This document shows positions 31,281-39,542 of a stretch of DNA of 64,000 nucleotides, piece after piece. The position numbers were made by a program, and so were the translations under genes. The DNA comes from Paenibacillus sp. 37. GTDB lineage: Bacteria; Bacillota; Bacilli; Paenibacillales; Paenibacillaceae. The stretch covers positions 2,170,001 to 2,234,000 of the forward strand of contig NZ_CP043761.1 in NCBI RefSeq assembly GCF_008386395.1. Reading direction: 5' to 3'. The stretch's first letter is position 1, and the number at the start of each line of letters is the position of its first letter. A model generated the notes under the pieces. That model searched no databases, was not told the origin of the DNA, and saw nothing but the letters and a program-made list of their open reading frames with translations.

Positions 31281-31616
31281 CATTCCTTTAATAAGACAGA
31301 CCAAGATTACATCTTGGTCTGTCTTTTTTTATATTCTGCAAATCTTCCGTCTAAAAGGAAGCACATCAAAAGAGGAAGGTACCATCCGTTAGGTATTTCG
31401 TGCGAATTAACAAGCATGTCAGTTATTTTTAGTGTTGGTGACAATAAAGCTGCCGCGAACTTCAAATCATCTCTGATAACTCATATAATAACGCTAATAT
31501 ATTTTAGGAATACAAGATGAAATCACAATTCTCCTCAATATAACTCACAACAATATCACATCCAATAATCAAAGAAAGAATAGTTCATATATGTATCTCG
31601 AAAGGGTTGATGAATC
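31281..31616. other. 336-bp intergenic stretch
   Basis: The left end holds a strong terminator (31293-31330). The remainder is AT-rich with no gene that has a ribosome site or recognisable product. The leader of the next gene begins somewhere in it, but no clear promoter was identified. Confidence 0.6.
31293..31330 (+). terminator. Strong terminator after DUF896 gene
   Basis: AAGACAGACCAAGAT pairs perfectly with ATCTTGGTCTGTCTT around a 3-base loop, then a T-run. Confidence 0.95.
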
Positions 31617-33047
31617 ATGAGCCTGGAAGCTTTGAATGAACGTGTGAAGAATGATCTGACTTATTTGTCATTTGGTAGCGCGAACTGGGTACGTCCAAGA
31701 GAACATGCAGATGGTCGTGTTTATGATGTCGTCATTGTGGGTGGAGGCCAGAGTGGATTAGGGGCGGCATTTGGACTTCTTCGTGAACGGATCTCCAATA
31801 TTGTCGTCATTGACGAGAATGCATCAGGGCTTGAGGGACCTTGGGAGACTTATGCACGTATGGTAACTTTGCGCACACCCAAGCATCTGACTTCCATCGA
31901 TTTGGGTATACCCTCGTTAACCTTTCGCTCATGGTGGGAAGCACAGGTTGGGCCCGAAGGTTGGGAAGAGGTAGACAAGATCCCGCGTGGAGACTGGATG
32001 AATTATTTGCGCTGGTATCGGGAAGTATTGAAGCTGCCTGTGCTTAATGAGGTGAAATTGACGCTGGTTGAGCCTATGGAGAACGGAATACATCGACTTC
32101 ATGTGAACAAGGCAGGAAATCAGATGGATGTTATACTTGCTCGCAAAGTCGTGTTTGCTACGGGAATACAAGGTGGTGGAGAGTGGCATGTGCCATCCAT
32201 GATTGCCGATAGATTACCTCGGGATCGGTATGCCCATACGTCTGAAGCGATTGATTTTGATCGGTTAAAAGGTAAAAGAATTGCTGTACTTGGCGGCGGT
32301 GCTTCTGCATTCGATAATGCCAGTTATGCCCTTGCCACCGGTGTGGCGGAGGCTCATGTATTTGTACGGCGGGAACAACTGCCAAGTATTAATCCCATTC
32401 GTCAAATGGAACAATCCGGTATGATCGAGCGATACCATGCTCTTCCGGTTGCTGATAAATATGAAGTGATCTCTCATTTCTTCAAATTCAATCAACCCCC
32501 AACCAATGATACGTTTAATCGTGCGGCAGCCTGGCCTGGTTTCGAGTTGCATTTGAATTCGCCTTGGCTGAGTGTAGAAGCAACAGAGCAAGGAGCGATT
32601 GTTCACACGGCAAAGGGAGCATTTACGTTTGATTTTCTAATTATTAGCACAGGTTTGCTTAGTGATCCGGCACTCCGTCCTGAACTGAAGCTTGTGGAGC
32701 CATACATCGCGCGCTGGGAGGACTGTTACCAGGCTCCGCCAGAGCATCGCAATGCATTGCTGGACGCACATCCGTATCTGAGTTCCGGGTTTGCGATGAC
32801 TAGCAGGAGTGAACAAGGTGAGAAACCGTTGCACGGACTGTTTGTATTTAATTACTCTGCACTTGCCAGCTGCGGTCTGTCGGCATCGGCAATATCGGGG
32901 ACCAAGAGTGCGGTGCCCAAACTGGTCACTGCCATAGCGGATCAATTGTTCCTCGATGATCGGGAGATTATTTTGCAGCAATTCTATGCGTATGAAGAAC
33001 AGGAATTTACGGCTACATGGGTGAAAAGTGGTGCCCTCGCTGAGTAA
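31617..33047 (+). CDS. FAD-dependent NAD(P)-binding oxidoreductase (flavin monooxygenase-like)
   Basis: A 476-residue two-dinucleotide-binding-domain flavoprotein. The first nucleotide loop is DVVIVGGGQSGLGAAFGLL (about 37-55, FAD) and the second is IAVLGGGASAFDNASYAL (about 220-237, NAD(P)H). Between them lies LRTPKHLTSIDLGIPSLTF, typical of proteins annotated as lysine/ornithine N-monooxygenase or FMO-like. It probably oxygenates an N- or S-containing or carbonyl substrate. There is no signal peptide. GAAAGGG precedes ATG. It stands alone, so the substrate cannot be inferred from context. Confidence 0.85.
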   Translation: MSLEALNERVKNDLTYLSFGSANWVRPREHADGRVYDVVIVGGGQSGLGAAFGLLRERISNIVVIDENASGLEGPWETYARMVTLRTPKHLTSIDLGIPSLTFRSWWEAQVGPEGWEEVDKIPRGDWMNYLRWYREVLKLPVLNEVKLTLVEPMENGIHRLHVNKAGNQMDVILARKVVFATGIQGGGEWHVPSMIADRLPRDRYAHTSEAIDFDRLKGKRIAVLGGGASAFDNASYALATGVAEAHVFVRREQLPSINPIRQMEQSGMIERYHALPVADKYEVISHFFKFNQPPTNDTFNRAAAWPGFELHLNSPWLSVEATEQGAIVHTAKGAFTFDFLIISTGLLSDPALRPELKLVEPYIARWEDCYQAPPEHRNALLDAHPYLSSGFAMTSRSEQGEKPLHGLFVFNYSALASCGLSASAISGTKSAVPKLVTAIADQLFLDDREIILQQFYAYEEQEFTATWVKSGALAE

Positions 33048-33067
33048 TTGCACTCCATAATATTGCG

Positions 33068-33099
33068 AACGTGTGGCATCTGATGCTGCACGTTTTTTT
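33068..33099 (+). terminator. Terminator after flavin monooxygenase-like gene
   Basis: AACGTG-GCATC stem with GATGC-CACGTT, one internal mismatch pair, followed by seven T residues. Confidence 0.85.
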
Positions 33100-33181
33100 G
33101 TTTTTCATATGATGAAGGTTACACTTGCCTTTAATTTGTTGTAAAATGTCGGTTGGAACATGTTAAAGGCAGGGATAATAG

Positions 33182-33673
33182 ATGAATGAAATAAAAATGA
33201 ACTATGAACAATTTAGAGCCCATTTGAAGAAAGCGTCACGTAAACGAAATGTACCTTTGATTAAGATCGTTGCATTTCAAGAGAAATACATGAAGATTGA
33301 AGAAGTTCAGTTTTACGATGTGGAACAAAATCATATGAGTGTTCAGGCCTGCAATACGTTATGGATGCATCTGGAGAATAAATCTTTCCGTAATATTGTG
33401 TCCCAACATTTGCAATTTTATAGAGATATGCAGAACCTGGGTCGGCATTCCTTTGAGAATCTGATCAAAGAACTATATGATACGTCTGTTCCTGTGCTGC
33501 TCGATTACAATCCCGCTCATTATTACACCTCGGGGCAGCTCGCTGAGATTCTGGTCATGGATGAGGAGAGGCTTATTGAACAATTGGAGATGGGCCGCTT
33601 CAAAGGGGCTTTTATTAATGAGGATGGCAAATGGCTTAAACCAAAACCAGATGAAATGGTTGTAGAGTCATAA
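33182..33673 (+). CDS. Protein of unknown function with excisionase-like C-terminal HTH
   Basis: A 163-residue protein that I do not recognise as a whole. The N-terminal 110 residues are helical and contain no clear motif. The C-terminal 45 residues (HYYTSGQLAEILVMDEERLI then EQLEMGRFKGAF and DGKWLKPK) follow the pattern of the MerR/excisionase HTH (HTH_17): sequence TSGQLAEIL as first helix, a recognition helix, and a G-x-W-L-K-P wing. It may bind DNA. The start ATG follows GGCAGGGATAATAG. No phage or integrase gene is nearby, so a prophage role is not supported. A bidirectional-type terminator separates it from the convergent peptidase. Confidence 0.6.
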   Translation: MNEIKMNYEQFRAHLKKASRKRNVPLIKIVAFQEKYMKIEEVQFYDVEQNHMSVQACNTLWMHLENKSFRNIVSQHLQFYRDMQNLGRHSFENLIKELYDTSVPVLLDYNPAHYYTSGQLAEILVMDEERLIEQLEMGRFKGAFINEDGKWLKPKPDEMVVES

Positions 33674-33698
33674 ACGCCATACATTTCCCATGAAAAGC

Positions 33699-33746
33699 AA
33701 AATCCTGCAACGCCACGCATCTAGCGCTGGAGGCTGCAGGATTTTT
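33699..33746. terminator. Terminator between convergent genes
   Basis: AAATCCTGCA pairs with TGCAGGATTT. A second hairpin lies inside the loop, and T-rich sequence follows on the plus side. Confidence 0.85.
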
Positions 33747-33820
33747 GATGGAGATACGAGGGCCGCGAAATACCAACTACAAGAACATGAAGTAAATAAC
33801 TTCATTCAATCGTTGAATAC

Positions 33821-34504
33821 TCAAGTGTTGCGACGAACTGTAAATCCATCTTTGCACCGATTAGGGGCGCCAGGGATTGAGACGATACCTCGTCCTTGGA
33901 CCATAATCCCTTTTTGAGAGGGACAAAAAGCAGGAGACTGTCCATTCAATCGGCACATGTTGAAGGTTACGGGGGTAAGCCGCGCCATGGAGGCAATGGA
34001 GCTCCCTACAGTGGGGGCTTCAACAATCCACTCCGCAGAGGACTGCGGACCCGAATAATACTGAATGGTACGGAAAGTCCAGCCTAGCGTTAGATTAGAG
34101 AGAGTAATGCACCAGGTTTTGCGTGTTAGTTTGGCGATGACTGCCCGAATGCGATGACCAGAGGAAACGGGATGTGGAATGATGATCTCTGCGTCAGGAA
34201 GGATCTCCCACCAGGCATAATAGCTGGGCTTGCCTTGAAACCAGTCGTGACCTGTTCCGGTCTGAATGAGACTGCTGTTCTCGAAACCATCAATTCCAAT
34301 CCATGCGGATGAATATGTGTTACGGGTACTAGGTAGAACGTAGGGGACAGTCCATTCCGCTGAAATGCGACGGTATTGGTTCTGTGTTCCTGTGCGAGCA
34401 TAACCGCTGCAATTGGAGGAGATCCATCCAAAACGAGGAGAGGAAACTTTCTTTTTCTGATGCAGGGCGCAAGGTTTGCGACGTTTGTGTGGGTGGTCTG
34501 TCAT
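33821..34504 (-). CDS. Bacterial glutamic peptidase, G1 (eqolisin/peptidase A4) family
   Basis: A 227-residue protein matching the eqolisin fold. It shows NCSGYARTG, AEWTVPYV, SSAWIGIDGFENSSLIQTGTG with the candidate catalytic Gln81, YYAWWEILPD, and SSAEWIVEAPTV with the candidate catalytic Glu158. G1 peptidases are acid proteases with a Gln/Glu dyad, first known from fungi and found sparsely in bacteria. Here the N-terminus is short, basic (KRRKPCALHQKKK) and has no hydrophobic signal peptide or propeptide, which is odd for an acid protease. It may be released by lysis, be spore-associated, or be non-catalytic. GGTGGTGAC lies upstream of ATG. It faces the fructose operon divergently. Confidence 0.82.
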   Translation of the reverse strand: MTDHPHKRRKPCALHQKKKVSSPRFGWISSNCSGYARTGTQNQYRRISAEWTVPYVLPSTRNTYSSAWIGIDGFENSSLIQTGTGHDWFQGKPSYYAWWEILPDAEIIIPHPVSSGHRIRAVIAKLTRKTWCITLSNLTLGWTFRTIQYYSGPQSSAEWIVEAPTVGSSIASMARLTPVTFNMCRLNGQSPAFCPSQKGIMVQGRGIVSIPGAPNRCKDGFTVRRNT

Positions 34505-34608
34505 CAGGTCACCACCTTCGATAAAATCGGGACTAGATTATCAGATGCGCGTTCAGGAGTCAGGGAAAGGGACAATCGGACAAGAAAATAAGTCGAAAGA
34601 TGCGGTTT

Positions 34609-34672
34609 TTTTGAATGTTTTTAAATTATTTTGAATGAAAGTGGTTGTTTTTTGAGTGAATTATGATACTAT
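34609..34672 (+). promoter_or_regulatory. fru promoter with three FruR-type direct repeats
   Basis: TTTTGAATGTT (34609), TTTTGAATGAA (34629) and TTTTGAGTGAA (34650) are spaced 20-21 bp, about two helical turns. The -10 TACTAT (34667-34672) follows, with a poor -35 TTGTTT. DeoR-family repressors such as FruR commonly bind direct repeats, so this is probably the FruR operator. Confidence 0.7.
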
Positions 34673-34694
34673 AGAAGCAGTTGGAGGAATGAAG

Positions 34695-35441
34695 ATGCTG
34701 ACTGAAGAACGATATGCTGCAATTATAGAGCGCTTACATTTACAGGGAATTGTGAAATTGCAAGAGCTTGTTGATGTGTTGGGTGCTTCTGAATCAACGA
34801 TTAGGCGTGACTTGATCGATCTGGAGAGTCGTCAGATGCTCAAACGCATCCACGGCGGTGCCGCACTGGTGAATGAAAAAACGCTGGAACCGGGCATGGA
34901 AGAAAAAACGTTCAAAAACATTCAACAAAAAACGACGATTGCCCGTTTGGCTGCACAGGAGATCGAAAATGGCGAATGCATTTATCTGGATGCAGGAACG
35001 ACAACGTTAGCCATGATTCCTTTTATTGAAGCTAAAGACGTAACGGTTGTTACCAACGGACTTTCACATGTTGAGGCTTTGGTAAGCAAGCGTATTCGCA
35101 GTTATTTGCTCGGAGGTATGATGAAAATTCATACAAAAGCAGTCATTGGCAGTATCGCATTACAGAACATGGATAATTTCCGTTTTGATAAATGTTTTCT
35201 TGGAAGCAACGGAGTTGATCCCGAAATGGGGTATACAACACCGGATCCGGAGGAAGCCTTGATTAAAAGGCGTGCACATCAATTGTCGGGAAAATCTTAT
35301 GTGCTGGCTGATTCCAGCAAAATAGGGGAAATTACTTTTGCCAAATTGTTTGATTTGGAGGAGGCCGATTTGATTACTGAGCAGATGCCAGAACATTGGC
35401 GGCCTGGAATCGCCCAGAAAACTAAAATAATTGAGGGATAA
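34695..35441 (+). CDS. fruR: DeoR-family fructose operon repressor
   Basis: A 248-residue DeoR regulator. MLTEERYAAIIERLHLQGIV opens the HTH, the recognition part is LGASESTIRRDLIDLE, and the sensor domain has IYLDAGTT (ISOCOT phosphosugar-binding loop) and GGMMKIHTKAVIGS. It should sense fructose 1-phosphate and repress the operon in its absence. ATG 34695 lies 6 bases after GGAGGA; the earlier in-frame ATG 34689 touches that site. Its stop is 2 bases before the fruK ATG. Position as first gene of fruR-fruK-fruA is the standard Bacillales order. Confidence 0.93.
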   Translation: MLTEERYAAIIERLHLQGIVKLQELVDVLGASESTIRRDLIDLESRQMLKRIHGGAALVNEKTLEPGMEEKTFKNIQQKTTIARLAAQEIENGECIYLDAGTTTLAMIPFIEAKDVTVVTNGLSHVEALVSKRIRSYLLGGMMKIHTKAVIGSIALQNMDNFRFDKCFLGSNGVDPEMGYTTPDPEEALIKRRAHQLSGKSYVLADSSKIGEITFAKLFDLEEADLITEQMPEHWRPGIAQKTKIIEG

Positions 35442-35443
35442 CG

Positions 35444-36355
35444 ATGATATATACGATAACTCTTAACCCGTCCATTGATTACATCGTGGAAGTGGATGAG
35501 CTGAAGCTTGGCGGATTGAATCGAATGAATCGGGATTTGAAGCTCCCTGGCGGCAAAGGCATTAATGTCTCTCGCATACTGAATCAACTTGGAGCAGATA
35601 ACACGGCCATTGGTTTCCTTGGTGGATTTACTGGACGTTTCATTAATGACAAGTTGCAAGAAGATAACATTCGGACAGACTTTGTTACGATTGCAGACGA
35701 TACTCGCATTAACATCAAGTTGAAGCATGGAGAAGAGACAGAGATTAATGGTCTTGGACCTGCAATAAGTGCCGAAGAGGCCGAGCAGTTGCTTCACAAA
35801 TTGTCTTCGTTGGAAAAAGGAGATATTGTCATTCTCTCCGGAAGTGTACCGCCTTCACTTGGAACGGATTTTTATGATCGTCTCATTAAAGTATGCAAGC
35901 AAACAGGTGCTGAATTTGTAATTGATACAACTGGCCCTGCGTTAATGGAAGCTCTTGAACATGCACCATTGCTGGTGAAGCCAAATCATCATGAATTGGC
36001 TGAACTGTTCGGTGTAACGATTGATACTCGCGAGGAACTGGTGTTATACGGGCGTAAGTTGCTGGAAGCCGGTGCTAAACATGTGTTGATCTCCATGGCA
36101 GGTGAGGGTGCGCTATTTATTACCAAAGCGGAAGTTCATCATGCAAATGTGCCAAAAGGCATTGTGAAAAACTCAGTTGGTGCCGGTGACTCCATGATTG
36201 GCGGATTCGTAGGCACCTATGTACAGAGCGGAGATTTGCTGGAAGCTTTCCGCACAGGGGTTGCATCTGGAAGCGCAACTGCGTTCTCAGATGATCTGGC
36301 AACACGTGAATTGATTGATGAATTGCGTAATCAAGTAACCATTACGACGATTTAG
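35444..36355 (+). CDS. fruK: 1-phosphofructokinase
   Basis: A 303-residue PfkB-family kinase of the usual length. It starts MIYTITLNPSIDY, and the substrate motif LPGGKGINVSRIL (about 33-45) and the C-terminal NSVGAGDSMIGGFVG with the catalytic Asp (about 245-259) are intact. It converts fructose 1-phosphate made by FruA into fructose 1,6-bisphosphate using ATP. Only 2 bases separate it from fruR, so translation is coupled. The downstream gap to fruA is 91 bases and contains an 18-bp palindrome. Confidence 0.96.
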   Translation: MIYTITLNPSIDYIVEVDELKLGGLNRMNRDLKLPGGKGINVSRILNQLGADNTAIGFLGGFTGRFINDKLQEDNIRTDFVTIADDTRINIKLKHGEETEINGLGPAISAEEAEQLLHKLSSLEKGDIVILSGSVPPSLGTDFYDRLIKVCKQTGAEFVIDTTGPALMEALEHAPLLVKPNHHELAELFGVTIDTREELVLYGRKLLEAGAKHVLISMAGEGALFITKAEVHHANVPKGIVKNSVGAGDSMIGGFVGTYVQSGDLLEAFRTGVASGSATAFSDDLATRELIDELRNQVTITTI

Positions 36356-36402
36356 CCTAACGGCCATATAAAAAGGTTTTTACTGTAATTGTAATGTAGT
36401 GA

Positions 36403-36420
36403 GGCCTGCCTAGGCAGGCC
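36403..36420 (+). promoter_or_regulatory. 18-bp GC-rich palindrome between fruK and fruA
   Basis: GGCCTGCCTAGGCAGGCC is a perfect palindrome 26 bp before the fruA ATG, with no T-run. In mRNA it would form a hairpin that may stabilise or process the transcript and adjust the FruK to FruA ratio. Confidence 0.6.
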
Positions 36421-36446
36421 GACTGAACTTAAGGGAGTGTACCAAG

Positions 36447-38414
36447 ATGAGAATAACAGACTTGATGATCCAGGAAACGATGATCATGGACCTGCAAGCC
36501 TCAACCAAAGATGAGGCTATTGATGAACTAATTGCAAGCCTGAACCGAAGCGGACGAATCAATGATCCGGTCCTGTTCAAGGAAATGATCTATAAAAGAG
36601 AAGCTGAATCCAGCACGGGTATCGGTGGCGGAATTGCAATGCCACATGCCAAAACAACAGCAGTGAACGAACCAACAGTTGTATTTGCCAAGAGTAGAAA
36701 AGGGCTTGATTTTGAAGCGTTGGACGATCAGCCAGCTCATGTGTTCTTCATGATTGCGGCTCCAGAAGGCGCAGGTAATACCCATCTGCGTACGCTTGCA
36801 GCTCTTTCCAGGTTGTTGATTGATAGCGATTTCATCTCACAATTGATGAGTACAGATACACCTGCCGAAGTTAGTGCATTGTTTGATGCCAAACAGGCAG
36901 AAGCAGCTGAGAAGGAAGCAGCCAAAGAAAAAGCAAAAGCTGAAAAAGCAGTAAATGCCGCATCCACTTCTACTACTGGTCAGCAACAGAATACTTCTGG
37001 TGTGATTGTAGGTAATGCCAATTCGGAAGATTTTGTTGTTGCAGTTACAGCCTGTCCAACCGGTATAGCGCATACGTTTATGGCTGAGGATGCACTTAAA
37101 AAGAAAGCTCAGGAAATGGGCATTAATATTCGCGTAGAGACCAACGGTTCCGAAGGAGCACAGAATGTTCTCACTGCTGATGAGATCGCTCGTGCTAAAG
37201 GGGTTATCGTTGCCGCAGACAAAAATGTGGAGATGGCACGTTTCGATGGCAAACCGGTATTGCAAAGACCGGTGAGTGATGGAATCCGTAAATCCGAAGA
37301 GCTGATTCGCAAGGCCGTTAACGGTGATGCACCGATCTATCGTAGCCAAGGTGGAAACGCCAAGGAAGAGGGCGCAAGTACTGGTAAGGTTAGTGTAGGT
37401 AGCAAAATCTATAAAGATCTGATGAATGGTATCTCGCATATGCTGCCGTTTGTTGTAGGTGGCGGTATTCTGCTAGCAATTTCCTTCTTGTTCGAACAGC
37501 TCGCTAGCCCTGAGAATCCGATTGTACAATTGCTTCAAACGATCGGTGGCGGAACAGGTGCGTTCCACTTCCTGATTCCGGTACTTGCCGGATTTATCGC
37601 GATGAGTATTGGTGATCGCCCGGCCCTGATGCCTGGTATGGTCGGTGGATTGATGGCGGTTAACTCAAACGCCGGTTTCCTTGGTGGTTTGGCTGCCGGT
37701 TTCCTGGCGGGTTATGTCGTTATTGGTCTCCGTAAGTTGTTCAAAGGATTGCCAAAAGCGATTGATGGCTTGAAACCAATCTTGCTGTATCCGGTATTTG
37801 GCTTGTTGATCGTGGGTGCAATCAGTTTCTATGTCTTTGATCCAATCTTTGGTTCACTGAACACATGGCTTGTAGATGCACTTGGTAACTTGGGTACAGG
37901 TAATGCGGTATTGTTGGGCTTGTTGCTTGGCGGTATGATGTCCATCGATATGGGTGGACCGTTCAACAAAGCGGCTTACACGTTCGCTATCGGCGTATTC
38001 ACATCCAGTGGTAACACAGACGGTGCATGGATGGCAGCGGTTATGGCAGGCGGTATGGTACCTCCTCTGGCGATTGCACTTGCAACAACGTTCTTCAAAT
38101 CCAAATTTACGGAGCAAGAACGCAAATCAGGCCTGACTAACTATGTACTTGGATTCTCTTTCATTACAGAAGGTGCAATTCCATTTGCTGCGGCTGATCC
38201 ATTGCGTGTATTGACTTCTTGTATTCTGGGTTCCGCTGTTGCTGGCGGATTGACACAACTGTGGAGCATTAATGTACCAGCTCCGCATGGCGGGATCTTT
38301 GTTGCAGCACTGGCGAACCACGCATTATTGTTCCTGCTCGCTGTTGCGATTGGTTCTGTGATCTCCGGTCTGATTCTGGGACTGTGGAAGAAGTCACCAA
38401 CGCTCGTGAAGTAA
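36447..38414 (+). CDS. fruA: PTS fructose transporter EIIABC
   Basis: A 655-residue fused permease. Residues 1-150 are EIIA with the phospho-His67 in MPHAKT. An Ala/Glu/Lys-rich linker follows (about 150-190). EIIB has Cys203 in VTACPTGIAHT. EIIC spans about 320-655 with about 8-10 membrane helices and the motif GGMMSIDMGGPFNKAAY. It imports fructose across the membrane while phosphorylating it to fructose 1-phosphate, using phosphate from HPr. Domain order A-B-C is that of B. subtilis FruA. It is the last gene of the fru operon and is followed by a terminator. Confidence 0.96.
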   Translation: MRITDLMIQETMIMDLQASTKDEAIDELIASLNRSGRINDPVLFKEMIYKREAESSTGIGGGIAMPHAKTTAVNEPTVVFAKSRKGLDFEALDDQPAHVFFMIAAPEGAGNTHLRTLAALSRLLIDSDFISQLMSTDTPAEVSALFDAKQAEAAEKEAAKEKAKAEKAVNAASTSTTGQQQNTSGVIVGNANSEDFVVAVTACPTGIAHTFMAEDALKKKAQEMGINIRVETNGSEGAQNVLTADEIARAKGVIVAADKNVEMARFDGKPVLQRPVSDGIRKSEELIRKAVNGDAPIYRSQGGNAKEEGASTGKVSVGSKIYKDLMNGISHMLPFVVGGGILLAISFLFEQLASPENPIVQLLQTIGGGTGAFHFLIPVLAGFIAMSIGDRPALMPGMVGGLMAVNSNAGFLGGLAAGFLAGYVVIGLRKLFKGLPKAIDGLKPILLYPVFGLLIVGAISFYVFDPIFGSLNTWLVDALGNLGTGNAVLLGLLLGGMMSIDMGGPFNKAAYTFAIGVFTSSGNTDGAWMAAVMAGGMVPPLAIALATTFFKSKFTEQERKSGLTNYVLGFSFITEGAIPFAAADPLRVLTSCILGSAVAGGLTQLWSINVPAPHGGIFVAALANHALLFLLAVAIGSVISGLILGLWKKSPTLVK

Positions 38415-38422
38415 TAAATATA

Positions 38423-38466
38423 AAAAAACATCTCCTGGGTGAAATTCACTTGGGGGATGTTTTTTA
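38423..38466 (+). terminator. fru operon terminator
   Basis: AAAAAACATC pairs with GATGTTTTTT, with an imperfect inner stem, followed by a T-run. Confidence 0.85.
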
Positions 38467-38553
38467 TTTGAGCTTTTTTGTTAGGTAGTGGAAAGTTGCC
38501 TCCGGATTTGTGTAAAATGCTTATTTAGCTTTTACATTCATGTGTGGTAAAAT

Positions 38554-38569
38554 AAATATAATTATATTT
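38554..38569. promoter_or_regulatory. AT-rich palindrome before methyltransferase
   Basis: AAATATAATTATATTT is a perfect 16-bp palindrome 45 bp before the start codon. It could be an operator, but such AT-only palindromes arise readily by chance. Confidence 0.3.
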
Positions 38570-38614
38570 TGAAACTATGTTTCGTCTAATGAAACTTGTG
38601 CAGGAGGAATTGGA

Positions 38615-39403
38615 ATGTCTGATGTAATCAAAAGTCAGGTGCAGAAGCAGTTTGCGAAAAATGCAGGTAAATATGTGACGAGTTCGGGGCATGCCAGAGG
38701 TGAGGATCTCGCGTTGCTCGTGGCTTCATCTCAAGCCACTCCGGATATGAACGTGCTGGATATCGCCACTGGAGGAGGGCATGTCGCTAATGCATTGGCT
38801 CCACTTGTTCAGCGGGTGACAGCCCTCGATCTAACGGAAGAAATGCTTCGGGTAGCTGAAGCATTTATCCAGGGCAATGGACACCGTAATGTAGATTTTG
38901 TTGCCGGAGATGCAGAGAAGCTGCCATTCGATGATGATGTCTTTGACCTGGTAACCTGCCGAATCGCTGCTCACCATTTTCCGGACGTTTCTTTGTTTGT
39001 TCATGAGGCATTACGCGTCATGAAGCCCGGTGGAAGGTTGTTATTCATTGACAACGTGGCGCCTGAACGGGATGAGAATGACCAGTTTTACAATGAAGTA
39101 GAGAAGTGCCGAGATGCAAGCCATGTTCGAGCATGGCGCAAGACGGAATGGATTCATATGCTGGAGTATGCGGGCTTCCGAATGGAAACGATGGTTTCCT
39201 TCCAGAAACGCTTTAAGTTTGAAGAGTGGTGTAATCGTGCGGCACTGCCGGAACGGGAGAGGAGGGAACTTGAAGCAAGTATGTTGAGTGCACCGTCCAT
39301 CATCAGAAAATTTTTCGATTTTGAAGTGACAGCGAACGGGAAGCTCGATAGCTTCCAAGGAGAAAGTGTATATATTCAAGCGACTAAGCCGACTCATGTC
39401 TGA
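38615..39403 (+). CDS. Class I SAM-dependent methyltransferase (UbiE/YcgJ-like)
   Basis: A 262-residue Rossmann methyltransferase. The SAM loop is VLDIATGGGHVANAL (about 47-61), an acidic end of strand 2 is in TALDLTEEML, GDAEKLPFDDDVFDLV is motif II/post II (about 100-115), and MKPGGRLLFIDN is motif III. It resembles the Bacillus YcgJ group, usually of unknown substrate. AGGAGG lies 7 bases before ATG. It stands alone and is terminated by a shared hairpin with the convergent dehydrogenase. Confidence 0.9.
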   Translation: MSDVIKSQVQKQFAKNAGKYVTSSGHARGEDLALLVASSQATPDMNVLDIATGGGHVANALAPLVQRVTALDLTEEMLRVAEAFIQGNGHRNVDFVAGDAEKLPFDDDVFDLVTCRIAAHHFPDVSLFVHEALRVMKPGGRLLFIDNVAPERDENDQFYNEVEKCRDASHVRAWRKTEWIHMLEYAGFRMETMVSFQKRFKFEEWCNRAALPERERRELEASMLSAPSIIRKFFDFEVTANGKLDSFQGESVYIQATKPTHV

Positions 39404-39465
39404 TTAGGTACAGACCATTTAGCTGGCTGAGCAGTTTATGCAACAGTAACAGGATGAATGTCGAT

Positions 39466-39517
39466 AAAATAAAGCAAGCAGAGTACCTTGAACAGGTAGT
39501 TCTACTTGTTTTATTTT
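39466..39517. terminator. Bidirectional terminator
   Basis: A long imperfect stem from AAAATAAAGCAAG to CTTGTTTTATTTT lies between the convergent methyltransferase and dehydrogenase genes. Confidence 0.8.
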
Positions 39518-39542
39518 GCATATTTATAATCAAAACGACGGT

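Noticed and set aside
31314..31520. 68-codon frame after the DUF896 terminator
   Set aside because: It begins within the terminator stem, has no ribosome site and no recognisable features.
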